From the NCBI GenBank assembly GCA_001750925.1, contig MAXH01000255.1:1-34053 (forward strand): DNA of 34,053 nucleotides, written 5' to 3'. The stretch's first letter is position 1. Every line of letters begins with the position of its first letter. The notes beneath the pieces were generated by a model. That model ran no database searches. It had not been told where the DNA came from and saw nothing but the letters and a program-made list of their open reading frames with translations. A program made the translations under genes and the position numbers. Source of the DNA: Desulfobulbaceae bacterium S3730MH12 (GTDB lineage: Bacteria > Desulfobacterota > Desulfobulbia > Desulfobulbales > Desulfocapsaceae). This document shows positions 8,804 to 17,825 of the stretch, piece after piece.

Positions 8804-9970
8804 ATGACAAAAAATAAAAAAACGATGACGAGGCGGGAAAGGGTCGTTGCGGCTTTGAACCACAAAGAGCCTGATCGTGTACCTTTGAGCATGTCTATTA
8901 CCATTCACGCATATGAAAACCTGAAACAACATCTTGGAATTGATTTAAAAGAAGATCTCAACCCGGGCAGATGGACAGAGGTGCCAATCCACCCTTCGGT
9001 TGCTGAAAAGTTCGGGCTTGATGTTTTATGGCTGCCTACTGGAAAAGCTCACAAAAAACCAAGGCAATCTAATGATCCTGACAAATGGTATGACGGATGG
9101 GGTGTGGAATGGACAAAAATATCTTTACCCACCGGAGGGTACTATAACGAGATGAGCTGCGCTCCGTTGAAGGATGCTACCATCGAGGATCTTGAGGATT
9201 TTGATTGGCCAGACCCTGCTGATCCTGGAATTGTAGAGGGTGTAAGGGAATATTATAAGCATATCCATAATGATACTGACTTCGCAATTTTAACTAAATT
9301 CGGCGGCGCTGTTTTTGAGCAGGCCTGGTATTTACGGGGTATGGAAAAGTTTTTATTGGATATGGTGGAAAATCCGGAGTTTGTCGAAGTTTTATTGACA
9401 AAAATAGCCAAGGTTCAGATGGGTTTTGACGAAGTGCTGATAGAGGCAACAGGTGAATATGTGGATATTCTACGCCTCAGTGGAGAAGATATGGGAACTC
9501 AGGAAAATCCTATCATTTCTCTTCCAATGTTTCGTCGTATGGTCAGGCCTCATTTAGAAAAATTGTGGCTTTATGCCAAAGGTAAATTGCTGCAAAAGAA
9601 TCCGAATGCCAAAATAATGTTGCACTCTTGCGGGGCTGTGAGCTCGTTTCTTCCAGACTGGATAGATATGAAGCTGGATGTTTTGGATCCAATTCAACCT
9701 AAGGCTAAGGGCATGGATCCTTTTGGTTTAAAAGCTGATTTTGGCGACAAACTGACATTCCATGGTGGTATTGATGCACAGCATGTGCTGCCTTTCGGTA
9801 CAACGGAAGAGGTTCGTGAACATACCAGGAAGTATATCAAAGCATTAGCTCCGGGAGGTGGTTTTATCTGCGCGCCGGTTCATAATGTTCAAGGGGATGT
9901 GCCTCCTGAAAACCTCGTTGCCATGCGAGACGCGGTTGAGGAGTTTGGATATTATCCGATTAATTTATAG
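8804..9970 (+). CDS. UroD-fold corrinoid methyltransferase (MtaA/CmuA/MtvB-like)
   Basis: The 388-residue protein belongs to the uroporphyrinogen decarboxylase superfamily, with the entry motif RRERVVAALNHKEPDRVPLSMS and the late LDPIQPKAKGMDPFGLKADFGDKLTFHGGID. It keeps a zinc-binding pattern like that of the methyltransferase branch: His274-x-Cys276 in IMLHSCGAV and Cys356 in GGGFICAPVHN. True UroD decarboxylases lack this. In that branch zinc activates the methyl acceptor or donor while a TIM barrel presents the methyl group to cobalamin. The corrinoid partner is encoded directly upstream. It could be the substrate demethylase (MT1) or the transferase to a carrier such as tetrahydrofolate (MT2), and sequence alone does not decide. 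AAGGA precedes the ATG. No second methyltransferase or reductive activator (RACo/RamA type) is in the window. Confidence 0.9.
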   Translation: MTKNKKTMTRRERVVAALNHKEPDRVPLSMSITIHAYENLKQHLGIDLKEDLNPGRWTEVPIHPSVAEKFGLDVLWLPTGKAHKKPRQSNDPDKWYDGWGVEWTKISLPTGGYYNEMSCAPLKDATIEDLEDFDWPDPADPGIVEGVREYYKHIHNDTDFAILTKFGGAVFEQAWYLRGMEKFLLDMVENPEFVEVLLTKIAKVQMGFDEVLIEATGEYVDILRLSGEDMGTQENPIISLPMFRRMVRPHLEKLWLYAKGKLLQKNPNAKIMLHSCGAVSSFLPDWIDMKLDVLDPIQPKAKGMDPFGLKADFGDKLTFHGGIDAQHVLPFGTTEEVREHTRKYIKALAPGGGFICAPVHNVQGDVPPENLVAMRDAVEEFGYYPINL

Positions 9971-10089
9971 CAAATAAAACAAAAAAGGAATGCTTCAGGT
10001 GTCTGAGTACAAGACAGACTTTTACCATTAATAAGTGCCATAGTGGATTCACTTTCTACAGCTGTTATGTCAACAAAAAGGAGGAAAAA

Positions 10090-11280
10090 ATGAAGAGTAA
10101 ATTAGTTGGGTTGTTCCTGATTCTTGCAATGACGGGGTTTATTGCCGGTCAACATTCAAGTGAAGCCAAAGCCGGTCAGGATGACAAAACCATTAAAGTG
10201 GTCTGGTTAAGCTTTGGCCTCAGTCATGAATGGTTTCATTCGCTATCGATCTTTGCTGAACACGAGGCTCGGAAAATAGAAAAAGAGGATGGAGTAAAGT
10301 TTGAATTTGTAATCAAAGACGGTCAACGCAATTTGCAGACTCAATTGCAGCAGTTTGATCAATTAATTGCCCAAAAAAATGTTGATATTATTTATTTTGA
10401 GCCGATTGATCAGACAGCTCTGGCTAAAATGGTCAAAAAAGTCAACAAGAAGCTCAATATACCCATTGGTTCTGCGGGAATTATGACCAACGGCGGCAAG
10501 TATTTGTATGTTGGTCTGGATAATGTTGCGGCAACTGAACGTTGTGGCGAACAGCTCATCCGCTTACTCAATGAAAAATATGGCAAAGGTAAGTGGCCGG
10601 AAAATAGCGTAGTTATGGAAAACTGGGGGCCTCCAGGGATTTCAATTACAACGAACCGTCATGCAGGTTTCTGGAAAGCTTTTGAGCCGGCTCTCAAGGA
10701 AAATCCAACAGTGAAGATGGTTAACGCAACGGGGATGTGGGACCCCGCCACAGCTTTTAAGGCAGCAAGCGACCTGCTGACTAAATATGGTGATAAACTG
10801 ATTGGTGCCTATTCTCATGATGATCCATCTGCCACGGAAGGCATAGTACGTGCATTGGAACTGAAAAAACTGCAATATCCTGTGGGCAATCCAAAACATA
10901 TTCCGATAGTAACGTACGATGCGACGAAAACGGGTATGCAAGCGATACGAGATAAAAAAATTGATGTCATTACAGAACAGCCTGCCCGTGGTTACGCTCA
11001 TCTTGTTATGCGCTATCTGTATGAGTGGCATAAAAATGGCTATGAGTCTTTGCCAAAGGCCGGCACAGAGCTAAGCAAAGCACAATTGAAACAGATGTTC
11101 AGCGAGGAAACCGGTGTTGACAGCTGGTCCCCAGCCAAGGTTATGAAAGGCCAAAACTGGGATGGTATCTGGATAGCGCCCAAGAGCCCATTGATTCCTA
11201 ATGAAGTTGATCCATATGCAAAAAGCCAGTGGGGTAATTACATGTATTGGTTAGATAAAAATGAATGGCCGAAAAAATAA
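10090..11280 (+). CDS. Periplasmic sugar-binding protein of a ribose-type ABC importer
   Basis: The 396-residue protein begins with an export signal (MKSKLVGLFLILAMTGFIAGQHSSEAKA). A periplasmic-binding-protein type 1 fold follows: IKVVWLSFGLSHEWFHSLSIFAEHEA, LDQLI-like FDQLIAQKNVDIIYFEPID, and GAYSHDDPSATEGIVRALE. RbsB-type proteins bind monosaccharides, polyols or autoinducer-like furanosyl compounds. It is longer than RbsB (about 300), with an extended aromatic-rich C-terminus (NWDGIWIAPKSPLIPNEVDPYAKSQWGNYMYW). That could fit a larger or substituted ligand. A strong AAGGAGG lies before the ATG. It follows the methyltransferase gene by 119 bases and precedes the ATPase. The ligand is unknown; an O-methylated sugar or polyol is my inference from the neighbours. 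Confidence 0.88.
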   Translation: MKSKLVGLFLILAMTGFIAGQHSSEAKAGQDDKTIKVVWLSFGLSHEWFHSLSIFAEHEARKIEKEDGVKFEFVIKDGQRNLQTQLQQFDQLIAQKNVDIIYFEPIDQTALAKMVKKVNKKLNIPIGSAGIMTNGGKYLYVGLDNVAATERCGEQLIRLLNEKYGKGKWPENSVVMENWGPPGISITTNRHAGFWKAFEPALKENPTVKMVNATGMWDPATAFKAASDLLTKYGDKLIGAYSHDDPSATEGIVRALELKKLQYPVGNPKHIPIVTYDATKTGMQAIRDKKIDVITEQPARGYAHLVMRYLYEWHKNGYESLPKAGTELSKAQLKQMFSEETGVDSWSPAKVMKGQNWDGIWIAPKSPLIPNEVDPYAKSQWGNYMYWLDKNEWPKK

Positions 11281-11300
11281 CAGCTAGATTTTTTTTGATG

Positions 11301-11323
11301 GCGCGGGTGGGCACGTCCCGCGC
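11301..11323 (+). other. GC-rich hairpin between binding-protein and ATPase genes
   Basis: GCGCGGG (11301-11307) pairs with CCCGCGC (11317-11323) around a nine-base loop. It lies within the 63-base gap after the binding-protein stop. Such intercistronic stems often protect the upstream message or attenuate read-through, so that the binding protein is made in excess of the membrane parts. A T-run precedes rather than follows the stem, so a full terminator is unlikely. Confidence 0.55.
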
Positions 11324-11343
11324 TATCCTACTGCGGAGGCACT

Positions 11344-12975
11344 ATGAATAAGCTAGCCGTTGATGTGATACATGTGGATAACCATGCCTCATTTTCTGCC
11401 GGGAATAAAACGGCATACCGTGTACAGGGTGTTGGCAAAAGTTATTCTGGAACCGCTGTATTATCGGATATTAACCTGGATTTTTTAACAGGTGAAGTCC
11501 ATGGAATCATAGGTAAAAATGGTGCCGGAAAATCTACTCTGGTAGATATCATGCATGGCTCGGATACTCCTTCAGGTGGTACCTTGACGATCTTTGGCGA
11601 GACAATAACCAAACTTACTCCAACTCAGGCGCATGAGAAAAAAATCGTTTTAGTTCCCCAGAAAACCAACTATGCCAATGATCTGACCATCGCAGAAAGC
11701 CTCTATGTCGGGAGTTATCCAAAGCGGTTTTTGGGTTATGTCAGTGATCGGAAAATGATGTTGTTGAGTAAAAAATTATTACAAAAAGTTGGACTGCAGT
11801 TGGATCCGAGTTCCAGAATAGGGGATCTATCACTCGAGAAGCGACGTCTCATTGAGGTGATAAAAGCATTATGGTGTTTCGATGCACGGGTTTTAATTTT
11901 GGACGAAACAACGGCAGCTTTAGGCATTACATTCAGGAAAAAACTGTTTGAATTGATAAAAAAAGTCGTTACGGAAGAGAAACGTACAGTCATTTTTATA
12001 GGTCACAGGCTGGATGAAATAATGGAGATTTGTGATCGGATTTCTGTGCTGAGGAATGGTCGTTTAATTAAGACAGCCAATACAGATGATCTGGATATAG
12101 AAGATTTAGCGGAATTGATTATTGGAGGAAGTGAAAATGAGAAATCTGCTCATCAAACGTATACCCACCAGTCTTCTGGAAGGAGCAAACAGACCTGCTT
12201 TCAGATCTCTAACCTGAGTTACCAGGACGATTTTTCAAATGTCAGTTTTGAAGTTGAGATTGGAGAAGTCGTTGGCATAGTCGGTATGGTCGGCTCTGGT
12301 TATAGCGAACTTCTGCGTTATCTGGGAGGGTTGTTACCCGGTCAGGGCAGTGGCGAAATATTGCTGGACGATAAGAAGGTGATTCCACATAACCCTGCTT
12401 TTATGAAGGGGCATGGTTTAGGCTATTTGACCAATAAAAGAGAGGAAGAAGCTCTCTTTCACGGGCTTTCTATTACTGATAATCTGATAGGCAGTAATTT
12501 TAAAAAATATACGAACAGGCTTGGATTGATTCAGTATGGCAGAGTTTATCAGACCGTCAATTCAATCCAGCAGATACTTGATATTAAGATGCCCTGGGGC
12601 AGTGGATCAGTGATTGATGGCTTAAGTGGAGGCAACAAGCAAAAAGTGCTGGTAGGCAGACTGCTGGATTATGACCTCAGAGTGCTCTTACTGGATGAGG
12701 TCGCCGAAGGAGTGGATATCGGTGCGCGGCGCAAGCTACTGAAATTTATAAGTGAAGAAGTCAGCAAGGAAACGGCGGTGCTTATGGCCTCTAATGTTGT
12801 GATGGATTTAATGGATGTCTGTGATCGTATTCTGGTTATCTATCAGGGCCGTATTGTCGAGACTTTCAACCGTTCATATTTTAATGAAAGTGAAATTTAC
12901 AGCGCGTTGCAGGGAATTGGAGTCAATGGAGACCGGGGCAATTGTGGCGATAACGCTGCAAGGGGGAACTCATGA
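11344..12975 (+). CDS. Sugar ABC importer ATPase with two nucleotide-binding domains (RbsA/MglA type)
   Basis: The 543-residue cytosolic protein carries two ABC domains. The first has Walker A GIIGKNGAGKSTLVD, a divergent signature DLSLEKRRLIEV, Walker B VLILDETTAAL and the switch histidine region IFIGHRLDEI. The second has a degenerate Walker A, GIVGMVGSGYSELL, without the lysine. It keeps a good signature DGLSGGNKQKVLVGRLL and Walker B VLLLDEVAEGVDIGARR. One catalytic and one degenerate site is normal for RbsA, MglA and XylG. GGAGG sits just before the ATG. The gene overlaps the permease by four bases (ATGA), which implies translational coupling. It powers import for the binding protein encoded upstream. 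Confidence 0.95.
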   Translation: MNKLAVDVIHVDNHASFSAGNKTAYRVQGVGKSYSGTAVLSDINLDFLTGEVHGIIGKNGAGKSTLVDIMHGSDTPSGGTLTIFGETITKLTPTQAHEKKIVLVPQKTNYANDLTIAESLYVGSYPKRFLGYVSDRKMMLLSKKLLQKVGLQLDPSSRIGDLSLEKRRLIEVIKALWCFDARVLILDETTAALGITFRKKLFELIKKVVTEEKRTVIFIGHRLDEIMEICDRISVLRNGRLIKTANTDDLDIEDLAELIIGGSENEKSAHQTYTHQSSGRSKQTCFQISNLSYQDDFSNVSFEVEIGEVVGIVGMVGSGYSELLRYLGGLLPGQGSGEILLDDKKVIPHNPAFMKGHGLGYLTNKREEEALFHGLSITDNLIGSNFKKYTNRLGLIQYGRVYQTVNSIQQILDIKMPWGSGSVIDGLSGGNKQKVLVGRLLDYDLRVLLLDEVAEGVDIGARRKLLKFISEEVSKETAVLMASNVVMDLMDVCDRILVIYQGRIVETFNRSYFNESEIYSALQGIGVNGDRGNCGDNAARGNS

Positions 12976-13955
12976 GGTTTTTAAATAGTCACCACCTGAA
13001 ACTCGTTGTTGATAACTTTATCTGGGTATTGGTGGTTTTTTTTCTAGCGCTGGCCTCTATATCAATTGATGGCTTTTTCACTGTTGAAAATTTTATCAAT
13101 ATGCCTTTTCACAGCGCCTCGTTATCGATGATGATTCTTGGTATGGCGTTCTGTCTATTGTCCAAACAAATGGATTTGTCATTGGAATCCACTTACGTCA
13201 TTGCTCCGGCTATTGGTGTGCTGCTGGTTACTCGGTGGTTCCCTGGTATTCCAGGAAATTTTGCGGTGCTTTTTGCCATTATCGCCGGTGCATTAATTGG
13301 ATTAGTTAACGGTCTTCTGGTGGTCAAGCTGCGGATTAATTCGTTCCTGGCAACGCTGGCCATGTTGATTGTCCTGCGTGGCAGCGTTGAATTTCTGTTA
13401 CCTGTGGGCATATTTGAAGTACCGAGTCTTTTTGGCGTCCTGGGTGCGGATACTTTTTTACTCGGTGGTTTTGAAATTCCCTATACCATATTCATTTATA
13501 TAGCCATTTTTTATACAGCCGGATTCATAATACGAAATACAGTTTTTGGGAAAGATATTGTTGCCGTCGGAAGCAATGCTACAGCAGCATTCATTGCCGG
13601 TATAAGAGTGGAGAGAGTTCATATTCTTGTTTTTGTTGTTTCAGGAATGTGTGCTGCCTTTGGCGGGGTGCTGGCTGTAGGCAAAATGGGCAGTGTCATG
13701 AATCAACTGGGAAATGGCGATATCCTGTTTGTCTTTGCAGGCACTGTTTTGGGAGGAATCAGCCTGGATGGTGGAAAAGGGAAGATTATGAACGCTTTGG
13801 GGGGCGGGTTGCTGCTTACCATTATTACCACAATTTTAAACTATTCAGAAGTATCCCCCTACCTGATCAAATCTATTCAAGGATTGACCCTGTTAGTAGC
13901 CATGGTTTTGAATAATGTTATAGAAATATTTATAAAATCTCGTTTATCCAGATAG
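12972..13955 (+). CDS. Sugar ABC importer permease (RbsC/BPD_transp_2 type)
   Basis: The 327-residue integral membrane protein has about eight to ten hydrophobic segments. It shows the RbsC-family pattern: FLATLAMLIVLRGSVEFLLPVG, then NTVFGKDIVAVGSNATAAFIAGIRVERVHILVFVVSGMCAAFGGVLAVGKMGS, and the late GNGDILFVFAGTVLGGISLDGGKGKIMNALGGGLLLTII. The GxxxxAAxxAGI-type stretch contacts the ATPase. The start overlaps the ATPase stop in an ATGA, with a GGGGG-rich ribosome-binding site inside the end of the ATPase gene. Only one permease gene is present, so the channel would be a homodimer. The kinase gene starts 38 bases downstream. Confidence 0.95.
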   Translation: MRFLNSHHLKLVVDNFIWVLVVFFLALASISIDGFFTVENFINMPFHSASLSMMILGMAFCLLSKQMDLSLESTYVIAPAIGVLLVTRWFPGIPGNFAVLFAIIAGALIGLVNGLLVVKLRINSFLATLAMLIVLRGSVEFLLPVGIFEVPSLFGVLGADTFLLGGFEIPYTIFIYIAIFYTAGFIIRNTVFGKDIVAVGSNATAAFIAGIRVERVHILVFVVSGMCAAFGGVLAVGKMGSVMNQLGNGDILFVFAGTVLGGISLDGGKGKIMNALGGGLLLTIITTILNYSEVSPYLIKSIQGLTLLVAMVLNNVIEIFIKSRLSR

Positions 13956-13993
13956 GTTCGAGTGAGCGGAATAAGAGTAATAAAGGAAAGGAC

Positions 13994-15508
13994 ATGGTTG
14001 ATAAAAAAAAATATATTGTAGCTGCTGATTGCGGTACAACAGGCTCAAAAGCTGTGGTTTATGATATAACAGGTAAACCAGTGGGCTCTGGCTATCAGGA
14101 ATACGGTCTTGAATTTCCACAATCAGGCTGGGTGGATCAGGATGCCAAAATGCTTTTTGATACCTTGTTGTCAGTCGTCAGCCGGGCAGTCAAAGCTGCA
14201 GATATTTTACCCTCGGATGCCGCAGCGATCTGTTTATCTACACAGCGATGTACACTTATTTGTGTGGATCAGGACGGCAATCCCTTGCGAAAAGCCATCT
14301 CATGGCAGGATAACAGGACTGATCAGCAGTGTGAGTTGATCCGCCAGCGAATTGGTGCAGACAGGTTTTATGATACCACTGGATTACCCATTGCTAATGT
14401 CTGGACATTGCCTAAAATAATGTGGGTACAAGAAAATGAGCCAGACCTATATGAAAAAACATATAAATTTGTCAATGTGCAGGCTTATTTAAACCGCCTA
14501 TTGGGCGCAGAATATTTTTATGATGATTTTTCCAACGCCTCTTTGCATGGCCTGATGTCACTGACTCGAATGGAGTGGATTGATGATTTCATTCAAACCA
14601 TGGATATTGATAGCAGTAAACTTCCTCAACTTGTTGGTTCAGGGCAGCAAATAGGTGTGTTAAATAATGCTATTGCCGATAAGTTGGGATTGACTGCAGG
14701 TACGCCTATTATTTCGGGTGGCGGTGACCAGCAATGTGCAGCAGTCGGCTCCAATGTGATTGAAGAGGGAGACTGCGAAGTTACACTGGGCACTGCAGGA
14801 GTTACGATTTGCTCTTTGAATGAACCGCGCTTAGATCCTGAGCGTACCATTCCCTGTCTGGTGCATGCAGTTGACGGGAAATGGACCTGTGAGGGATTAC
14901 AAAATGCAGCTGGTGCTTCTTTAAAGTGGCTGAGAAACGTATTACAGGAAGGTCAGCCGGAGGGTAACATCGTTGACTATGATTATATGACAGGCCTGGC
15001 ATCCAAATCAACTATTGGTGCAAATGGTATTACTTTTTTGCCATATCTTGCCGGTGCGGCGGCTCCTTTATGGGATAGTTCCGCTCGCGGCATTTTATTT
15101 GGCATGGGGCTGATGACCAATTTGAGTGATGTTGCCCGAGCGGTACTGGAAGGGATCAGTTTTGAAACAGCATCAATTTTAGAGAACTTTGCCCGTCGTG
15201 AGATCAAAGTCAGTAAAATTCGTGTATCTGGAGGGGGGGCTAAATCCGCCTTGTGGGGGCAATTGCAGGCAGATATTTATGGTGTTCCGCTCCAGCGTCT
15301 GCTGGTAGATGATGCCACTATTCTTGGCGCCGCTGTTCTAGGGGCATTTGGCATTGGTATCTATGATTCTGTAGATGAGGCTGCCGGTGCGATGGTGCAT
15401 ACTACCACCGAGTACCAGCCGAATATGGGCCATCATAAGAAGTATATTGAAAAACGTGAAATTTTTGACAAGCTATACACAAGCATTAAATCCGGAGGAT
15501 TGTTTTAG
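13994..15508 (+). CDS. FGGY-family carbohydrate kinase (xylulokinase-like)
   Basis: The 504-residue protein has both FGGY domains. The N-terminal phosphate loop is YIVAADCGTTGSKAVVYDITG, and QSGWVDQDAKM and ISWQDNRTDQQ line the substrate cleft. ISGGGDQQCAAVGS and LGTAGVTICS follow, and the C-terminal ATP-site motif is IRVSGGGAKSALWGQLQADIYGVPL. The general-base aspartate is probably in ISWQDNR or GGGDQQ. The family phosphorylates sugars and polyols (xylulose, erythritol, glycerol, AI-2). The sequence looks closer to the xylulokinase/LsrK branch than to GlpK, but I cannot name the substrate. It is the last gene of the operon, so the imported compound is probably phosphorylated after or before demethylation. 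AAAGGA precedes the ATG. Confidence 0.92.
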   Translation: MVDKKKYIVAADCGTTGSKAVVYDITGKPVGSGYQEYGLEFPQSGWVDQDAKMLFDTLLSVVSRAVKAADILPSDAAAICLSTQRCTLICVDQDGNPLRKAISWQDNRTDQQCELIRQRIGADRFYDTTGLPIANVWTLPKIMWVQENEPDLYEKTYKFVNVQAYLNRLLGAEYFYDDFSNASLHGLMSLTRMEWIDDFIQTMDIDSSKLPQLVGSGQQIGVLNNAIADKLGLTAGTPIISGGGDQQCAAVGSNVIEEGDCEVTLGTAGVTICSLNEPRLDPERTIPCLVHAVDGKWTCEGLQNAAGASLKWLRNVLQEGQPEGNIVDYDYMTGLASKSTIGANGITFLPYLAGAAAPLWDSSARGILFGMGLMTNLSDVARAVLEGISFETASILENFARREIKVSKIRVSGGGAKSALWGQLQADIYGVPLQRLLVDDATILGAAVLGAFGIGIYDSVDEAAGAMVHTTTEYQPNMGHHKKYIEKREIFDKLYTSIKSGGLF

Positions 15509-15581
15509 GTCTTTAAATTGAAGTAAGCATAAAAGTAATGTAACCGGGATTCGAATAGTACAGGACTTTCATATAAATCAG

Positions 15582-15615
15582 CCAGAAAGCCCGGCCGACT
15601 GACCGGACTTTCTGG
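15582..15615. terminator. Long hairpin between convergent kinase and thiolase operons
   Basis: CCAGAAAG-C-CCGG (15582-15594) pairs with CCGG-A-CTTTCTGG (15603-15615). That makes 12 base pairs with one C/A mismatch around an eight-base loop. It sits in the middle of the gap between two convergent genes, where a bidirectional terminator is expected. A clear T-tract is missing on either strand. Confidence 0.6.
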
Positions 15616-15632
15616 AGGGTAACTAGCTATTG

Positions 15633-17825
15633 CTATTTTAACTTGAAGACGACCTTATCCGGGCCATCTATCTTTTTAGGTTTAACCAGCTTAACCGCTG
15701 ACCCTTCCTCAAATACATCGTCATCCTTGAGCTGAAGCAATCCAAAAATTGAACCGGCTACATCTGGGAACTCTACCTGAACAAGGACTTTCTTCTTGTC
15801 CAGCAGATCCCCCTGGCGGTCTTCACAAACAACCGTAAAAGAGCGGATATAGCCCGAGCCGGGATTGATAGTCCTGGCGTCCTTCTCCGGGTCCAACATT
15901 GTAAAGCTCTCCTCATCGAACATTGCCGGCGGTATCATCACTTCGTCCCTTTCGGCGCAATATGTTCCGTTTATCTCGCCGTTGGCCAGGTCTGTATAGA
16001 ATTTCGAACCTCCCACACCAGCAGTATAGCGGTATGACAGTGGGATCTTGCCCAGTTTTTGGGACATAGACAATACGTCTACTTCCACTGGCTTGATCTG
16101 CTCGATATTCAATTTGGCCTTTTTGCGCCCGAGCGGTGCGAAGTACTTGATATCCAGAATATCGCCGGTACGTTTGGATTCAGACTTCCAGACCGCCTTG
16201 ACGCGCATACCGATTTTAACTTTCTTGGGATCAATATCACCGAGTTTATGTACCAGCCCCATATCTTCAACGATGCCGTCAAGTGCGATCACAGCGAAGA
16301 TGTTGACCTTACCTTTTGGCAGTGGAGAACTGTCCCAGTTGACATGAGAAATAGTGAAAGTTTTCACCACTCCAGTATCGGGAATGTTAAAGTAGTTAGT
16401 GACAGGTGCCAGATCGGCAATTTCAGAGAATGGACGAGCCGGTACCATCATGCGATTAGTGCGACTATCAAAACTGCCACGGATTTTACCTTTTTTGAGG
16501 CCGTCCAGGTAGGTTGAGATGGCAAATCCGTTATCCCAGGCGTAACGCAGATCTGGGGCGTCAGATATATTCGGTACGTCATCAACCGACTTGATAGGAG
16601 TACCCGGCAGGTCTTCCGGCTTCATATCATTCCAGCGCGATTTGGTAACCGGTGAAGCTCCATCGGATCCCATCACCACCACTGTGCCGGCCTGCATTAG
16701 ATCACCCCAGGCCTGGGCGACACCACGACGCAGCCTCCTCTGTAACTGTCGCTTGCCAGCCTGGCCGGACAGTTGAAAGTAGAGCTCAGCAATTTTCATG
16801 AGACCAGTGGCCGCGATCGGGTTTCCTACTCCCAATGCACCACCAGAAGGACATAAGGGATGGCTGCCGTCACGGTGCAGATTGCCCGATTCGAACAGAT
16901 CTTTCACTGTACGACCACTCTTGTCCAGAAGCAGTGCATTAAGATGGTGCAATGCTTTATAGTCGAAAGGATCGTATGGCTCGAAGAAATCTATATCACG
17001 TGCCGGATCGACGACTCCGGCCATCTTGTAAGCGTCCCTGGCAGCCATTGCCACATAGTCCGGGTAACAAAGATCCCGCGCACACCAGTAAGCAGTTTCA
17101 AGACGAAAACCAACGCCTTCAATGAAGACTGGGGCTTTTTTCAAAGTACGGGCAATGCGCTCATTAACCATGATGATAGCGACGGCGGCATCGGAGGTTG
17201 GGCTTATGTCAAGCCGCTTGACAGGCGAGGAGAGCACCGGAGAATTAAGCACATCATCTGCAGTTATGTCTACCGCAATCTGGGCTGCAGGGTGGTTCAG
17301 CGCGTTACGTTTAATCATTGCCGAGATTTCGGCAAGGTCGCGTTCGCTGTACCCGTAAACATGCATGAAGCGAGCCATTTCCAAGGCAAAGATATGAATC
17401 AGCGTCAGTTCAAGCGGCTGCTCGGTGACGCGGTCAAAGATTGTGATAAAAGCACCGGCAGGATGTGGAGTGCACGGAGACATTTTCTCTTCGGCGACGA
17501 CCATGCAGGAATTATATTTGCCGGAGGCAACATGCATCCATCCGTGGATCGGGCTCATTACACCGGTGGCACCACCGATGAAATGGCGCATATACGGTTT
17601 ATTGGCACCACCTGCACCGGCAATCAGGTGCTCGCCCTTCATGTGGACGCCATCAAAGGCATCAGGTGCGGTACCGAGGGTTACAGCATCGATATCATCA
17701 ATACTGAGACCAGCATCTTCCAGGGCCATGCGGACCGCCTGGGCTGCCAGTTCGCCAGGAGCCTCTTTGGCACGGCGCATGAATTTTGTCATCCCTACAC
17801 CAATAACAGCTACGCGATTACTCAT
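15633..17825 (-). CDS. Thiolase-fold protein fused to two DUF35-like domains
   Basis: About 730 residues. Residues 1 to about 400 form an SCP2-type thiolase fold (RVAVIGVGMTKFMRR ... VRMALEDAGLSIDDIDAVTLG ... NPIAATGLMKIAELYFQL). Two DUF35-like segments follow at about 420-560 and 597-730. Near residue 88, where thiolases have the nucleophilic Cys, the sequence is IGGATGVMSP. The usual GHP histidine is replaced by Asn (GVGNPIAATG, about 334). The first DUF35 has lost its zinc-ribbon cysteines (GKIRGSFDSRTNRMMVPARPF), and the second keeps one. Thiolase-fold/DUF35 pairs are known as retro-aldolases (Ltp2-ChsH2) or CoA-ester enzymes (BbsAB), so a non-thiolase C-C bond reaction on a CoA ester is plausible. 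The frame opens at 17924, but AGGAGG before 17825 and overlap with the upstream stop (ATGA) fix this start. Confidence 0.85.
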   Translation of the reverse strand: MSNRVAVIGVGMTKFMRRAKEAPGELAAQAVRMALEDAGLSIDDIDAVTLGTAPDAFDGVHMKGEHLIAGAGGANKPYMRHFIGGATGVMSPIHGWMHVASGKYNSCMVVAEEKMSPCTPHPAGAFITIFDRVTEQPLELTLIHIFALEMARFMHVYGYSERDLAEISAMIKRNALNHPAAQIAVDITADDVLNSPVLSSPVKRLDISPTSDAAVAIIMVNERIARTLKKAPVFIEGVGFRLETAYWCARDLCYPDYVAMAARDAYKMAGVVDPARDIDFFEPYDPFDYKALHHLNALLLDKSGRTVKDLFESGNLHRDGSHPLCPSGGALGVGNPIAATGLMKIAELYFQLSGQAGKRQLQRRLRRGVAQAWGDLMQAGTVVVMGSDGASPVTKSRWNDMKPEDLPGTPIKSVDDVPNISDAPDLRYAWDNGFAISTYLDGLKKGKIRGSFDSRTNRMMVPARPFSEIADLAPVTNYFNIPDTGVVKTFTISHVNWDSSPLPKGKVNIFAVIALDGIVEDMGLVHKLGDIDPKKVKIGMRVKAVWKSESKRTGDILDIKYFAPLGRKKAKLNIEQIKPVEVDVLSMSQKLGKIPLSYRYTAGVGGSKFYTDLANGEINGTYCAERDEVMIPPAMFDEESFTMLDPEKDARTINPGSGYIRSFTVVCEDRQGDLLDKKKVLVQVEFPDVAGSIFGLLQLKDDDVFEEGSAVKLVKPKKIDGPDKVVFKLK

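Noticed and set aside
8213-8932. Minus-strand open frame of 239 codons opposite the corrinoid protein gene
   Set aside because: It crosses the corrinoid and methyltransferase genes antisense, is serine-rich without a domain, and the plus-strand proteins are well supported.
12244-12330. Degenerate second Walker A of the sugar ATPase as a sign of decay
   Set aside because: RbsA/MglA-type ATPases normally have one degenerate nucleotide site, and the second signature and Walker B are intact.
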